DNA of 25,916 bases, taken from positions 1 through 25,916 of the forward strand of contig JBBBWG010005014.1 in NCBI GenBank assembly GCA_037176905.1, given 5' to 3'. Positions within the stretch are counted from its first letter, which is position 1. The number at the start of each line of letters is the position of its first letter. This stretch comes from Azolla pinnata (lineage: Eukaryota > Streptophyta > Polypodiopsida > Salviniales > Salviniaceae). Positions 9,104-19,608 of this stretch are shown here, in pieces. Position numbers and translations under genes: made by a program. The notes under the pieces were generated by a model, which did not search any database, was not told where the DNA came from, and saw nothing but the letters and a program-made list of their open reading frames with translations.

Positions 9104-10376
9104 TGATTCGAAAGACATTGTCTGTGCATTAGGGGCAACATGAACATACAAAACAAATGAATGAGAGAGCTATGTTTTTTATGACGAGATTACCAATAAT
9201 CGGCCATTCTTTGAATGGAAATTCCAAAGTAGAGAATGATTTCCACATCCTGATAAGTATTCGCATCCAATATTAGTCCGCCGACTGTTCCAGTGTCCAT
9301 AGAGACAATCCACTTCCTTTCTCATGTGAATGTGATAAATGACCATTTATTGATCACATCATACATGCGTCGAAATACATACAGACACAGATGTCGTATG
9401 CTGACTGTCTGTCTGCATGTCGGTTGCGAGGTCAGGGGAAAACAAATTATTCCTTTGGGCATTTTCCTTCTCATCATGCCCATCATCCATGGTTTCAACG
9501 AAAATCCGTTTTGCATTAAACAAAAAAAGCAGACAACGTCGGCCACGATGCGACGATCGTTCACGTCGTCGACGTATTTCAGACGCCCCATCGGCATACT
9601 AAAGCAACAGAGATTCTCAATCGACCAGGAGAGAAGGGCTTTTCTGCTCGTAAAAACAAAATATATATCTGCTCGACGAATCCAGAGGAAGGAATCGTTC
9701 TGAAATTGTCAATGAGGTGCATGCAATTTCCTTAAAAGCCAGTCGAATCCAACTGCCAAGGGAAGGAAAAAGAAAAGAAAGTGAATAGAATTGCGGCACC
9801 ATGTGATTAACTGCATCCTCTGATGAGTTGGTTACTACATCCCACTCAGAACCCAGCGGACTACACGTCGATGCGAAACACCAGTTGTGTATACGCACAC
9901 AACTCTCGAGCGGACGCAATCAATGCATACTTTGCTCGATCGTCCGCAGCATTGCGGTGTTTCTTCTCTTAAAGGAGGATGCCTCGGTGATGGAGTTGCG
10001 AGAGTCCATACACCGTCTGTTACTGTTTTTTTGCGTAATCCGCTTCGAGGAGGGCCAAGGGAAAATCTTGCTTACGCTGGCGGGGCTTTTCTGCGATATT
10101 TTTACAGATCGAAGCGAAGAGTCTCTGCAATTTGCTGAGCTTTTGCGAGGGAGGAGCTACAACAGACCAGAGCGTTTCGTATCTGCACCAGCCGGAAGGT
10201 GTGGTGGTATCTTCATCATCTCTCCGGAGACTCTCTGTCTGCTCAAACTGCATCGGCATGGGTTCCCTGACTAGCTAGCTAACAACCTTCAACAGAAGAG
10301 GAGAAGCAGAAGTAGCAAACGAGTATCCGTATATTACACCATAGAATATGCTCCCTATTGATTCTAGAAGCATGAC
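9104..10376. other. Distal upstream region of the HAK gene, no gene supported
   Basis: The base composition is more balanced than the flanking AT-rich repeats, consistent with single-copy promoter DNA. Several overlapping open frames on both strands (the longest spans 9828-10274) show no recognisable domain and overlap one another, so none is called. A 5' non-coding exon of the downstream gene could lie here. Confidence 0.4.
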
Positions 10377-10488
10377 CGATTATATCCTCTTGATTTCGAT
10401 CATATCCTTTTGATTTCGAACCGATATTATATTGCTTCATCGATTATATCCTCTTGATTTCGAATCGATATATTCTCTTGATTCCGAG
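10377..10488. repeat. ~22-bp diverged tandem array (CGATTATATCCTCTTGATTT)
   Basis: Five units start near 10377, 10400, 10422, 10441 and 10466. They share CGATTATATCCTCTTGATTTCGA or close variants; the third is strongly degenerate. The array ends about 370 bp upstream of the HAK start codon. Confidence 0.75.
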
Positions 10489-10550
10489 CCGCTTGCTGAC
10501 AACTCAAAGTGTAGTGTGTAGCTGTGGCGTTTGTTTCTCTGTGTAAAAAA

Positions 10551-10628
10551 CCCTAAACCCTAAACCTAAACCCTAAACCTAAACCCTAAACCTAAACCCT
10601 AAACCCTAAACCCTAAACCCTAAACCCT
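10551..10628 (+). repeat. Interstitial telomere-type repeat array (CCCTAAA)n
   Basis: The 78-bp block contains eight CCCTAAA heptamers, three CCTAAA hexamers and a partial unit. The hexamers alternate with heptamers to form a 13-bp compound unit in the first half, then four perfect heptamers follow. It lies 228 bp upstream of the HAK ATG, probably in the promoter or 5' leader. Telo-box motifs of this type are known cis-elements in plant leaders and Polycomb target genes. Confidence 0.95.
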
Positions 10629-10638
10629 CTATTTACAG

Positions 10639-10866
10639 ATGCAACAACAAACAGTTTTACCCAAATACAAAGTACAAATACGTACATATACACATATGGA
10701 TACGGATACCGTATATTTTTGTACAAATTCATTCCCTCATCTGACTGCGCTGATTCGTGTTTTCCTGTCTCCTGCGATTACGAGAGTAACCCAATGCATG
10801 ATGCCCCTGCAGGTGCTGCTTCCTTTGATCCGCGTGCTCCTCCTCCCAGCCCTCCATGGACCCTGA
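10639..10866 (+). other. Possible upstream ORF overlapping the HAK start codon
   Basis: A 75-codon frame starts right after the telomere-type array and terminates at TGA 10864-10866, overlapping the HAK ATG at 10856 in another frame. If the mature leader contains this segment unspliced, initiation here would compete with HAK translation. A leader intron could remove it; CTGCAG at 10807-10812 offers an acceptor-like AG. The peptide has no recognisable domain. Confidence 0.35.
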
Positions 10867-13800
10867 AGCTGGCTTTCTACCGACCAAACATGGGGTGAGT
10901 GAGTTTCTTCGTATTTCTCAATCTCCCCCCGGATCAATCTCCATGGACAGATTTGGAATGAAGCTGCATTTGCTTTGCTTTCTCTATACGTTTCATTTGA
11001 TATTCCGTTTTCCTTCTCCACCCTGCAGGCCACTCTAATATAAGTAAAGCTCATATGTACATTTAATCCAAGCCGGCCTTGAAGTCCGTTTCTTGCTATA
11101 TACAATCTGATCAATGCATGAACGTTAATTTGCATTTCGGGATGTAGGGAACCTCCTGGCTACACTTGCATTCAACCCATCTGATTGATTCTCACATTTT
11201 CCATTTTAAGCGACTCCGAGACGCGAAACTCGTGATTTTTGACATATGCTCCTTCTCCTGAATTTTCGGGATGGTAGGGAACCTCCTGGAGATCTGTATT
11301 GATCCTGTGCTATCAGAGCTTCGGCATTGTGTATGGAGATGTGAGCATTTCCCCGCTCTACGTCTTCAAGAGCTCATTCGCAGGTATCGTGAAACTCGCG
11401 GAGGACGATGCAGAGATTCTTGGGGTGCTATCGTTGATATTCTGGACCTTTACGCTTGTGCTGGTCGTGAAGTATGCCTTCATTGTTCTTCAAGCTGATG
11501 ACAATGGTGAAGGTACTAAAGTCGATATGTTACATGCATATGTGTATTATATGCTTGATCGTTTGTATGTGTAGGCATGAACAGGTGTATGTGCATAAGT
11601 ATGATCCTGTGTATGTGTGTAGGTATGACCATGTGCATGTGCGTAGGTAGGTATGATCATGCATAGGTGCCCATGTACAATCATTTTGCGTGTGCATGTG
11701 CACATGTACGTCCATGTGTATGCATGTGCATATATATGTATGTTTGTATTTACTGGCATGCATGGAGATACGACCTATCAAGAATAAGATCTCAGTAAAA
11801 TCCGTAGTGAATCCTATAGGCTTGATCTTCCTATGGAGCACAGAATTCATATTTTTCATGCTACTTGGCATGTGTAAGTTCTGCAGTACAATATGTGTTT
11901 CTGTACGGGTTACATGCTCATATGTCTGTGGACATGTATATATGTTGATGAGTAGGTGTAGAGATGCATATGCATCTGTATATTTGTATGTGCATGCATG
12001 TGTAGAAGTATGATCCATTGAAATAAGAGCTTGGATGATTTTGTATTGAATCCTATCACCTTGGTGTTCTTATGGAATACAAGAGGCATGTATCTATGCT
12101 TATGGATAGATAGATAGAAAGATAGATTGGCAAAATATGAATATGGAAAACGGATCCCATGGCCTCTGGTGTGGGGTATTTAGAACTCACCACCATATTG
12201 TATGGTAGTGATTAAAGTTAAAGAATCTATAACTAAATTTTTATAGTTTCAAATCTTGATATCTTTGTGTCTATCTATCTATCTATCTATCTATCTATTT
12301 ATCTATCTATCTATATGTGCGCATGTATTTAGTGAGAAAGAGAGAGGATCAGTATGGAAAGGAAACTAAAAGGGACAGGAGAGTGCCACAGGGGGTACAT
12401 TTGCACTATACTCTCTTTTGTGCCGTCACGCGAATTTAAGCTGCTTGCCCAACCGGCAAGATGTGGATGGAGAGTTGTCGACCTACAAGGTGGCTTCTTC
12501 TCCCCGGGGGAAACCTGCCCAAATTCTGGAGTCGTACCTTCATAGGCACACTTACCTGCGAACTGTGCTTCTTCTTGTAGTCCTCTTGGGAACATGTATG
12601 GTTATTGGTGATGGCGTCCTCACACCGACCATATCTGGTGAGATAATTCTACAGGAAATTTGAACGAAATTTTTGTTTCTAATGTCATCAATTTTCCTCT
12701 TTCCATAAAGCTTGTTTCGAATCTCTTTCACTCATTCGGTGCTTTCCGGTGGTGCAGTGTTGTCAGCTATGTCTGGTATTAGAGTAACAACGAACGGACC
12801 TAGTGAGAGTAAGTACTGCCCAACACTACACTTTTGTTCTGCTTATACATATATATTGTTTATGTCAACAAATATGCCATAAGCAGTACCCTGCACATTG
12901 ATGATCTCGTGAAAGTTTTGGAACACGTTATTATTATGGCATATTCTGCAATCAACTAACTGTGTCGATGGCATATGCATCTGGGAAGATAACATCAAAT
13001 TGCATTATTTTCTTTCTTGTGACCATTACTCTTGACATGCTGTTGATGCTGCCTTTGATAGGTGTGGTGGTATTTCTTTCTTGCCTTATTCTCATTGGCT
13101 TATTCTATCTACAACACTATGGAACACATCGGGTTGGATTTATGTTTGCCCCTATCGTCATCACATGGCTTTTGTCCATCGGTTGTATTGGGATCTACAA
13201 TATCTGTTATTGGAATCCAACAGTTTTGAAAGGCCTTTCACCATATTATATCTACAATTTTTTTAGAGTGACAGGAAGAGATGGATGGATGTCCTTGGGT
13301 GGGATAGTACTTTGCATAACAGGTATGGCGTGATTGGCCCAAATTAGCTTGGACTTTGACCTTAAAAATTCAGCTAAAACAATCATGTGCTTGGGACCAT
13401 GTTTCCATGTGTAGGAGCGGAAGCAATGTTTGTAGACATGGGTCACTTCTCGCAACTCTCTATCAAGGTATCTTGTGAGCAACTAGTTTTAATATAGAAG
13501 AGAACAAGGGGCAAAACACACTAATGTTTCAGATATTTTGACTGTTACTAATTTTGATGAATAAGAATACTAAAACAAGGGGTCTAACACATGAACGTGT
13601 CAGATATCTCAATCAGAATACTCCTTTGTTTCTGAAGGTTGTTAGGATACCACATTGTTCTTGAAGTTAGGTAATAAATATCCCAAAATACTAGGGTGTT
13701 TGGGCATAAGCATAGACAATCTCACTTTGAAATAACATTGTGTGAGTAAGGTATGTGAATTTCTAATCTCAATATAAGACTAACTCGGGTGGGATTTAGA

Positions 13801-15686
13801 ACAGCTGGCCTTCATGTTTGGCGTCTATCCTTGCCTGATGCTTTCCTACACTGGGGAAGCCGCATTTCTCTCAAGGAATCGAGACGCCACTGGATGGAGC
13901 TTCTATAGGTCGATTCCAGGTAAAATACCTTGTTCCAGCTCTGTTGAAAATATTATTCTTGAATCTCCGCCATGAATGATTTTTAGGAAAAAAGAAATAA
14001 TCAAAGAACTCAATTTTTTATTGGCATTATCAAGTAATCACCTCTGCAGTTATATGAATAAAGCCTCCAAATAAGCAAATACGAGGTAGAGCCAAAAAGT
14101 ATTCCAATACATATTCTGTTGAATTGTGTAGAGCCAGTGTTTTGGCCAGTATTTGTCATAGCTACTCTTGCATCCATTGTGGGGAGCCAGGCAATTATAT
14201 CGGCAACATTTTCAATTGTCAAGCAATGTTCGTCGCTGGATTGTTTCCCTCGTGTGAAGATCATTCACACGTCAAAGAATATATTCGGACGAGTCTACGT
14301 CCCAGATATTAATTGGGTTTTGATGATCCTGTGCTTGGCTATCACACTCGGCTTCCAGGATACGACTCTCATCGGAAACGCTTATGGTTCGTTTGTCATT
14401 CCATTAACATTTTCCGAGAATAATATGTTATCATCAAGCATGTTTTGATATCAAATACCATTTAGGTTAGGAGTCGGGCTTAGGAGAAAGAAAGTTTGAG
14501 CGTGGAGAGTATGGCCCTAATCTCATGCAGAGCATATCCTGTATTTCATATCACTCATCTAGTTATCTTCTTATTTGTATCAGGTCTAACTGTAGTGACC
14601 GTAATGTTTGTAACAACATGCCTCATGTCGCTTATCATCCTCATAGTCTGGCAACGAAGCGTCTTTTACGCCGTCGCCTTCCTCTTATTCTTCGGGAGCA
14701 TAGAGCTTGTGTACATCTCCTCATGCTTGATCAAAGTCCATGAAGGAGGGTGGGTGCCCATAGTGCTGGCCATGATCTTCCTAGGGGTCATGTATACATG
14801 GAACTACGGCCTGAGGAAGAAATACGAATTCGAGGTGCAAAACAAGGTCTCAGTGGAGTGGCTTCTTGACCATGGTCCAAGCCTCGGTATAGTCCGTGTT
14901 CCAGGCATTGGGCTAGTCTATACAGATTTGGTCACTGGCGTACCTGCCGTCTTTTCGCACTTTGTGACCAACCTTCCGGCTTTTCATCAGATTGTGGTTT
15001 TCGTGTGCGTAAAAGTGGTACCCGTACCTTACATACCTCCGACGGAGCGGTTCATGGTGGGGCGCATTGGGACCAAGGAGTACCGGATATTCAGATGTGT
15101 AGTCAGGTATGGGTACAAGGATGCCTGCAAAGATGAGAATGACTTTGAGAACCAAATCATCGTAAGCATTGTGAACTTCATACAACAGTCGGAAGGCGAA
15201 TGTGTGGTACAGTTCCCGAGGGAAGGAATCGAGCTCGGTTCCATCGATGGAGGCAGAGCGACTCAAGAACGTAGCAGCCGGCATCAGCAGCCTCATCATC
15301 TCCCCTTGAAGATTGTGCCAGACAACAGCAACAGCCTGGCGACGTCTTTCTCGGTGTCTTGCGATGGCTCCATTGTCTGCACGAGGTGCGAGAACATGTG
15401 TTCATGTGCTGGTGTGAACACAAAGGGGATGATGTCAGAGGTGGCAAATAGCTCGCGGAGGGAAGTCGAAGATGAGTTGAAGGAGATCTTCGAAGCTCAG
15501 GCAGCCGGTGTTTCGTACATATTCGGGCATTGCTATATGGAGGCTACGAGATCGTCGTCATGGCTGAAGAAGTTTGCCATAAATTGGGCTTTCAATTTTC
15601 TGAGGAGGAATTGTAGGGCTCCTACAAAGGCTCTAAACATTCCCCATAATAGCCTGATCGAAGTCGGAATGATCTACCATGTCTGA
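10856..15686 (+). CDS. HAK: HAK/KUP/KT family potassium transporter, nine coding exons
   Basis: Predicted exons: 10856-10894, 11278-11512, 12392-12637, 12758-12808, 13062-13322, 13415-13467, 13805-13919, 14132-14386, 14584-15686. All introns are GT-AG and all phases agree, giving 2358 nt, or 785 residues plus TGA, the usual HAK length. The start follows from MDPEAG, a typical short family N-terminus. Family motifs: [13 protein letters not shown] (residues 29-41), ADDNGEGGT (86-94), [13 protein letters not shown] (158-170), [11 protein letters not shown] (207-217), [14 protein letters not shown] then [16 protein letters not shown] (265-295), and in exon 9 the [10 protein letters not shown] block and C-terminal VGMIYHV. 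Hydrophobic segments fill roughly the first 500 residues; the rest is the cytosolic domain. The protein would import K+ by H+ symport across the plasma membrane or tonoplast. The frame is intact. The clade is uncertain; the short N-terminus suggests a KUP-like clade. Confidence 0.95.
11135..11159 (+). repeat. Duplicate of the exon 2 splice acceptor and first codons inside HAK intron 1
   Basis: Positions 11135-11159 repeat the 26 bases at 11264-11289 with a single 1-bp difference. The repeated piece comprises TTTCGGGATG, TAG and GGAACCTCCTGG, that is the acceptor AG and the first four exon 2 codons (Gly-Thr-Ser-Trp). Use of the upstream AG at 11146-11147 would keep the frame with exon 1 but reach TGA at 11259-11261 after 37 codons. 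Confidence 0.85.
11513..12391 (+). other. HAK intron 2 with simple repeats and a diverged internal duplication
   Basis: This 879-bp intron has long TG/CATG-rich low-complexity DNA (about 11540-11760 and 11870-12010), a short GATA tract (about 12103-12125) and a longer (CTAT)n tract (about 12271-12314). The two tetranucleotide tracts are complementary and could pair in RNA. Segments beginning at 11768 and 12009 (TGAATCCTAT near the centre of each) look like a diverged duplication about 240 bp apart. Confidence 0.75.
13468..13804 (+). other. HAK intron 6 with a diverged 74-bp-spaced repeat
   Basis: AACAAGGGGCAAAACACACTA near 13503 and AACAAGGGGTCTAACACATGA near 13576 are each followed by GTTTCAGATAT or GTGTCAGATAT. 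They form a diverged tandem duplication. No coding exon is hidden here, because exon 6 joins exon 7 in phase. Confidence 0.6.
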
Positions 15687-16943
15687 AGGAGAGCCTTGAG
15701 GGTGCGCCCTTCGATCCAAATGTAACTATATATAATCTGGTGTAATTTTGTCTTGTAAATCTGCCCAGCAATTTCTTAGTCCCTCCTTTTTGTTGTTCCA
15801 AAATTGAGGTTGGGTTAATGTTGATAATCCGACACCCACCTTGATTTTAAATATTGAAAAAGCCCGCCTAATTATGTTTGCACATAATGATTACCTAATT
15901 ATTGTAACATCAAAGCATTTCTAATCTCATTAAAGTTCCATGATCTTCTTTCTCCATGTACCCTCTTCATCTTCTTGCTTGTGAACAGTTAGTGGTTGTA
16001 CCATGAATTCCACAGAGATTGTGTTGTAATCTAATTGATATGTTCAGTTTTGCCCATTTCGGTTCAGCAAGCTTTGTGTCCTCTCATAGTTTTTATTACA
16101 TTCTTCTATTCACAATAAGGAATATAGTCCAATGAACATTTGATTCTAGGTCTAAATCTAATGAAATTTATTGATCTCTTTTAAGTTTGTTTCTTATTTC
16201 AGGTGGTGTTTGAAACAAAAGCAATTTTGATGAAGGTTATTGTGAGACATTCATTGCTGGGCCAAGACAAGTGCAAGTTATTCTTGAGTCAATAGTATTC
16301 TCCTTCAATGGATCACTATTGGTATACAAATATAAGATGGGATCTTGGATCTATTTTCAAAAGCATTTCTCAAGGGAATTGATATGTCAATTTCAACATT
16401 TTCCACCATGAAGTACTATTAGTAGTAAAATGTTATATTTTAAGAATGGTGGTAGAATTTTTTTACGTAACTCTTCATGATGATTAAGTAAAGAGCCATT
16501 TCTATACCGTAAAGGAATAGGGTTCTATACACATACATACATGCAAATATGCATATAAAGACGCATATATATACATACATTTGCATATATGCATCCAATA
16601 AATTATGCATGGATATATTTATATATTTATTTGTAGATATGTATCATTTTGTCTATCTTTTTTGTATGTATTTCTGTGTAAATGCATGCTTTGATGCATA
16701 GAACGTAATAAACGCGCTTGAAAACTCATTCAGAATTCTTGGAAACTTTTGGCAAACGAGCACGTTTGAAATGGAGAAATGAGTGTGCCTTGTTTTACAA
16801 TCATAAATGATTTTCTGACACTAGTCATGAAATAGAATTGAACCCATGACCCCATTCCTCACAATAAAATGTAACATACTAATAATAGTTTTTAAAGATG
16901 TTAATTTGTCAATAACTAATCTATACATAGATATTAAAATATA
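15687..16943. other. HAK 3' flank, 3' UTR then AT-rich spacer
   Basis: The HAK 3' UTR should occupy the first one to two hundred bases; no single poly(A) signal stands out. From about 16530 to 16690 the DNA is rich in ATGCATA and ACATAC repeats. At 16834-16845 the minus strand reads GGGTTCAATTCT, a Pol III B-box-like sequence within a segment resembling the heads of the repeat array at 24100-25916. No gene is seen. Confidence 0.6.
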
Positions 16944-17375
16944 GGGAAAATTACCGGATCACACCTAACAAAATTGTAAGTTACATTTTAACGCCTACAA
17001 AAACTACAAACTACAAATTAATGCTTAAGTAATTGATTATAGCACCAAATCAATTAAGCGTGAGCTAGATTAACATCAAATTAACTAATTGATTAACGCC
17101 CAATTAATTAATCAACACCAAATTATCACGTTAATCAATTAATTTGATTATAACATTACTAGCTTTTGTTGCTTGAATATATAGTAAGGGGGTCCATTAG
17201 GAACAATCAATGGGAAGCGACTAGAAATGAAATCAATTAATATTATACTAAAAAGATTAATTGGGTGTTGATTTCTAGTTAAATATATAAGTAGCCGTTA
17301 ATTTCTAAATTTTTATGTTAATAGGCGTTAAAATGTAAGTTATAAATTTGGTAGGTGTTTTTTGGCACTTCTACC
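16944..17375. mobile_element. Mutator-like MITE with 53-bp terminal inverted repeats
   Basis: The left end (16944-16996) and the complement of the right end (17323-17375) align over 53 bases without gaps; the inner 19 bases, ACTTACATTTTAACGCCT and neighbours, are almost identical and the outer part is more diverged. Flanks are TAAAATATA (16935-16943) and TTAAATATA (17376-17384), a 9-bp target duplication with one mismatch, which is the Mutator hallmark. The 432-bp interior has AT-rich palindromes with TTAATCAATTAA and no coding capacity. Confidence 0.7.
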
Positions 17376-17384
17376 TTAAATATA

Positions 17385-18548
17385 AAGATAAATTGTTAAA
17401 AAATATAGATTAATTATGACATGAAACAATGTTGCGAATTGTGATTAAAACTTTGTAATTATAACTATTATAACCATAAGTCTATTTCAAACTGTATGAT
17501 AAACCTTACTAATCATTAATTAGTTTTTAGTTTTTATATTATCAAATCAATAGATTTAGATGATATAAAAAGGAATATAAATTATTTCTTCTAAAGAAAA
17601 AGGAAATTTTTATGATTTTGTTCTTCAAAAAAGAGAAAAAAAAAACACATAACATTCGCAAAAGTTTGCAAACTTACATTCGTGTTTGCAAAACAAGAAG
17701 CTTGAAAACGTTATCTTCTATGTATGAATGTATGTATATACACACATTAATATATAAATATATATATATATATATGTATGAATATATACATCGAGAGAAA
17801 TTAGAAGACCCTCTCTAAAAGCTTATCCAAGCCTTGCTAACAAAGGATTTTTCCCAACACCATTTGCTCCTCCAGATATATCAAGTAGCATCCGGCCAGA
17901 TCTTTTTTAAGGCACGAAATCAAAACCATTCGTGATAGAAAATTTTAGATAATATCCATGTCATGACAATAAATTCACCGCCTGTAAACAGATAGTGGGA
18001 TGCGATTCATTACATTTTTATCGTTAGGAAGGGTGAACCAAAATACATTTCCAGTGTCACGCTAATAGATTTGACTCGAGCCTACTTCAATCTTTTGTCA
18101 CATCGAATCAATGAGCTCGATCCTTGCTATATATAATCTATCCACAAAATGTCGCCTTGGTTTTCAGAACTCCGAAAGGGTTCCAGCCAACCATGGGAGT
18201 GGAGTACATAGAGGTATCCACTTGTGACACCGCATATTATCGTAACAGAGTGAGCACATAGCGGAGCGCACTTTCCGCACTCGTGGAGTTTCGACATGTG
18301 AGTGATCGTCATCGCCAAACGAGATTCATTCCGTTCTGCCAAATGAAGTGTCACTGAACCGAGCGCTTCCGAATTGAGATCCGATCGAATGCAAAAAAAA
18401 ATCTGAGGATTATTCTTGCAAGCATATTCAATTCTCATAGTGCCCTTGAGAGGCCAGTTGATGAAAAATGCCTTCAAATCTTCTATGTAACAAATCTTTC
18501 TTATCTATAGTTAAATAACTATAGTTGTTTTCAAGCAAAAATATCAAG
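17385..18548. other. Gene-free spacer between the MITE and the tRNA gene
   Basis: AT-rich sequence with a (TA)n tract near 17757-17776. A 116-codon minus-strand frame at 18127-18477 lies in DNA of more balanced composition but shows no domain I recognise, so it is not called a gene. Confidence 0.5.
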
Positions 18549-18620
18549 GGTCCTATGGTCTAGTGGTCAGGACATTGGACTCTGAATCCAGTAGCCCGAG
18601 TTCAAATCTCGGTAGGACCT
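18549..18620 (+). tRNA. tRNA-Gln, anticodon CUG
   Basis: A full 72-base cloverleaf is present. The acceptor stem GGTCCTA (18549-18555) pairs with TAGGACC (18613-18619), followed by discriminator T. The A box is TGGTCTAGTGG. The anticodon arm is TTGGA, loop CTCTGAA and TCCAG, giving anticodon CTG, which decodes CAG. The T arm CCGAG-TTCAAAT-CTCGG carries the B box GTTCAAATC. No intron is present. The CCTTTTT directly after the gene is a Pol III terminator. The sequence type is nuclear rather than plastid. It is intact and expected to work; it lies between the convergent HAK and WI12 genes. Confidence 0.95.
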
Positions 18621-18626
18621 CCTTTT
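18621..18626 (+). terminator. Pol III T-run terminator of the tRNA gene
   Basis: CCTTTTT begins directly after the tRNA 3' end; five consecutive T on the coding strand is a standard Pol III stop signal. Confidence 0.8.
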
Positions 18627-19006
18627 TACTACTTCCCTCTCCTTTTTCTCCATTATTTTTCTTTGCATCACAAACTATTCTTCTTGTACACACATAGTAG
18701 TAGGGGATATAGGGGGAGTATGTATGCTCTCTACTAGGGCAAGAGAAAATCTAAGGCCTTTTCGCTCCATTTTTCGTTCCACAGAAACGAGGCGAGCAGT
18801 TAAAAACCCACTTAACGATGTAAAGGTTAAGAACCCAGACATTGGTACTTCCCATTATGTGCATGGATGGATGCATGCAGGCATGTCACTATGCATGTAT
18901 GTATGTATGTATGTATGTATGTATGCATGTATCGGCTTTTCTGTCGAATTATTCGGGGGGCCATCTTTGGATGGGCAAATGGAGATGAGAAGGAGAAGAG
19001 AGAGAT
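18627..19006. other. Spacer and WI12 3' flank with a (TATG)n microsatellite
   Basis: No gene is seen. A tetranucleotide (TATG)n tract of about nine units lies at 18893-18930, probably in or just past the WI12 3' UTR since WI12 runs on the minus strand toward it. Confidence 0.6.
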
Positions 19007-19334
19007 CTAGGTGCAGAGGTAGACGGCGAGGATGAGCGATGGCATGGATTTGTGGAGGGCGGAGCCGAGCTGGCTCTGCCAGATCGTGCTGCAGGGCGCG
19101 GCGACAGACGCCTGATCGAGCACGGTGAGCGACGTGTTGAAATACTCCCTCAGCTTCGCGATTCTGGAATCTTCGCGGATCGTCCACACGTGGACCCAGC
19201 ACTTGTCTGCATGCACTCCGCCGCGTCTCCCCGATCCTTCCACGAACACTCTGTTCTCGATGCATTCCATGTACGTGGGCACGAAAACAAACTCCTCCGA
19301 TGCCGATGCCGATGCCTGTGCTGGTGTTGGTTTC

Positions 19335-19371
<37 letters not shown>

Positions 19372-19546
19372 GTGGTGATGGTGCCCCTGTCAGCTGCCTC
19401 ATCAAATGCTGCTCCTGCGGTGGGCCGTGGAAGCACCATTCCAGATCCTCCGATGCCAGCAGCTCCATGATTCTCGCCTCGTCTTTCGCCTCCAACGCCC
19501 TGTAGAACTCGCGGATCGTGCTTATGTTCTCGCTCTCGGACGCCAT
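19007..19546 (-). CDS. WI12: Wound-induced protein 1 (WI12/SAG20)-like protein, NTF2/SnoaL-like fold
   Basis: A single uninterrupted frame of 179 residues. The start ATG (19544-19546) has context GGAGATGGCG. Family landmarks occur in order: REFYRALEAKD (12-22), DLEWCFHGPP (34-43) with HLMRQLTG (47-54), EFVFVP (85-90), RVFVEG (99-104), CWVHVWTI (116-123), REYFNTSLTV (133-142) and IWQSQL (155-160), then a hydrophobic end. Proteins of this family are small soluble NTF2-like proteins induced by wounding, senescence or stress; no reaction is established. The usual loop between LTG and the EFVFVP strand is expanded by 12 serines (60-71) encoded by a TCA/GAT trinucleotide run (19335-19370) and by Pro/Ala residues. 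No signal peptide is seen. The gene is intronless and converges on HAK. Confidence 0.9.
19335..19370. repeat. (GAT)12 coding microsatellite in WI12
   Basis: Twelve uninterrupted GAT units on the plus strand encode the serine run on the minus strand. Length change in steps of three would alter the serine count without shifting the frame. Confidence 0.95.
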
Positions 19547-19608
19547 CTCCGTTCCTAACTCGACTTTCTTACGTAACTTGTCCCAACGGTATTTTGAGCC
19601 CCTTTGGA

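Noticed and set aside
9322..9919. Minus-strand frames of 91 and 100 codons
   Set aside because: Overlap each other and opposite-strand frames without any family motif.
9828..10274. 148-codon plus-strand frame upstream of HAK
   Set aside because: No recognisable domain, overlapped by other frames on both strands, and located in likely promoter DNA.
11530..12018. 162-codon minus-strand frame rich in His, Thr and Tyr
   Set aside because: Encoded by TG/CATG low-complexity sequence inside HAK intron 2.
14913..15447. Minus-strand frames of 71-128 codons opposite HAK exon 9
   Set aside because: Antisense shadows of a well-supported exon.
18127..18477. 116-codon minus-strand frame before the tRNA gene
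   Set aside because: Residue pattern matches no family I know and there is no supporting context; kept as unsupported.
18855..19439. 194-codon minus-strand frame overlapping WI12
   Set aside because: It is another frame of the WI12 coding region, with an isoleucine run from the GAT repeat; the WI12 frame carries the family motifs.
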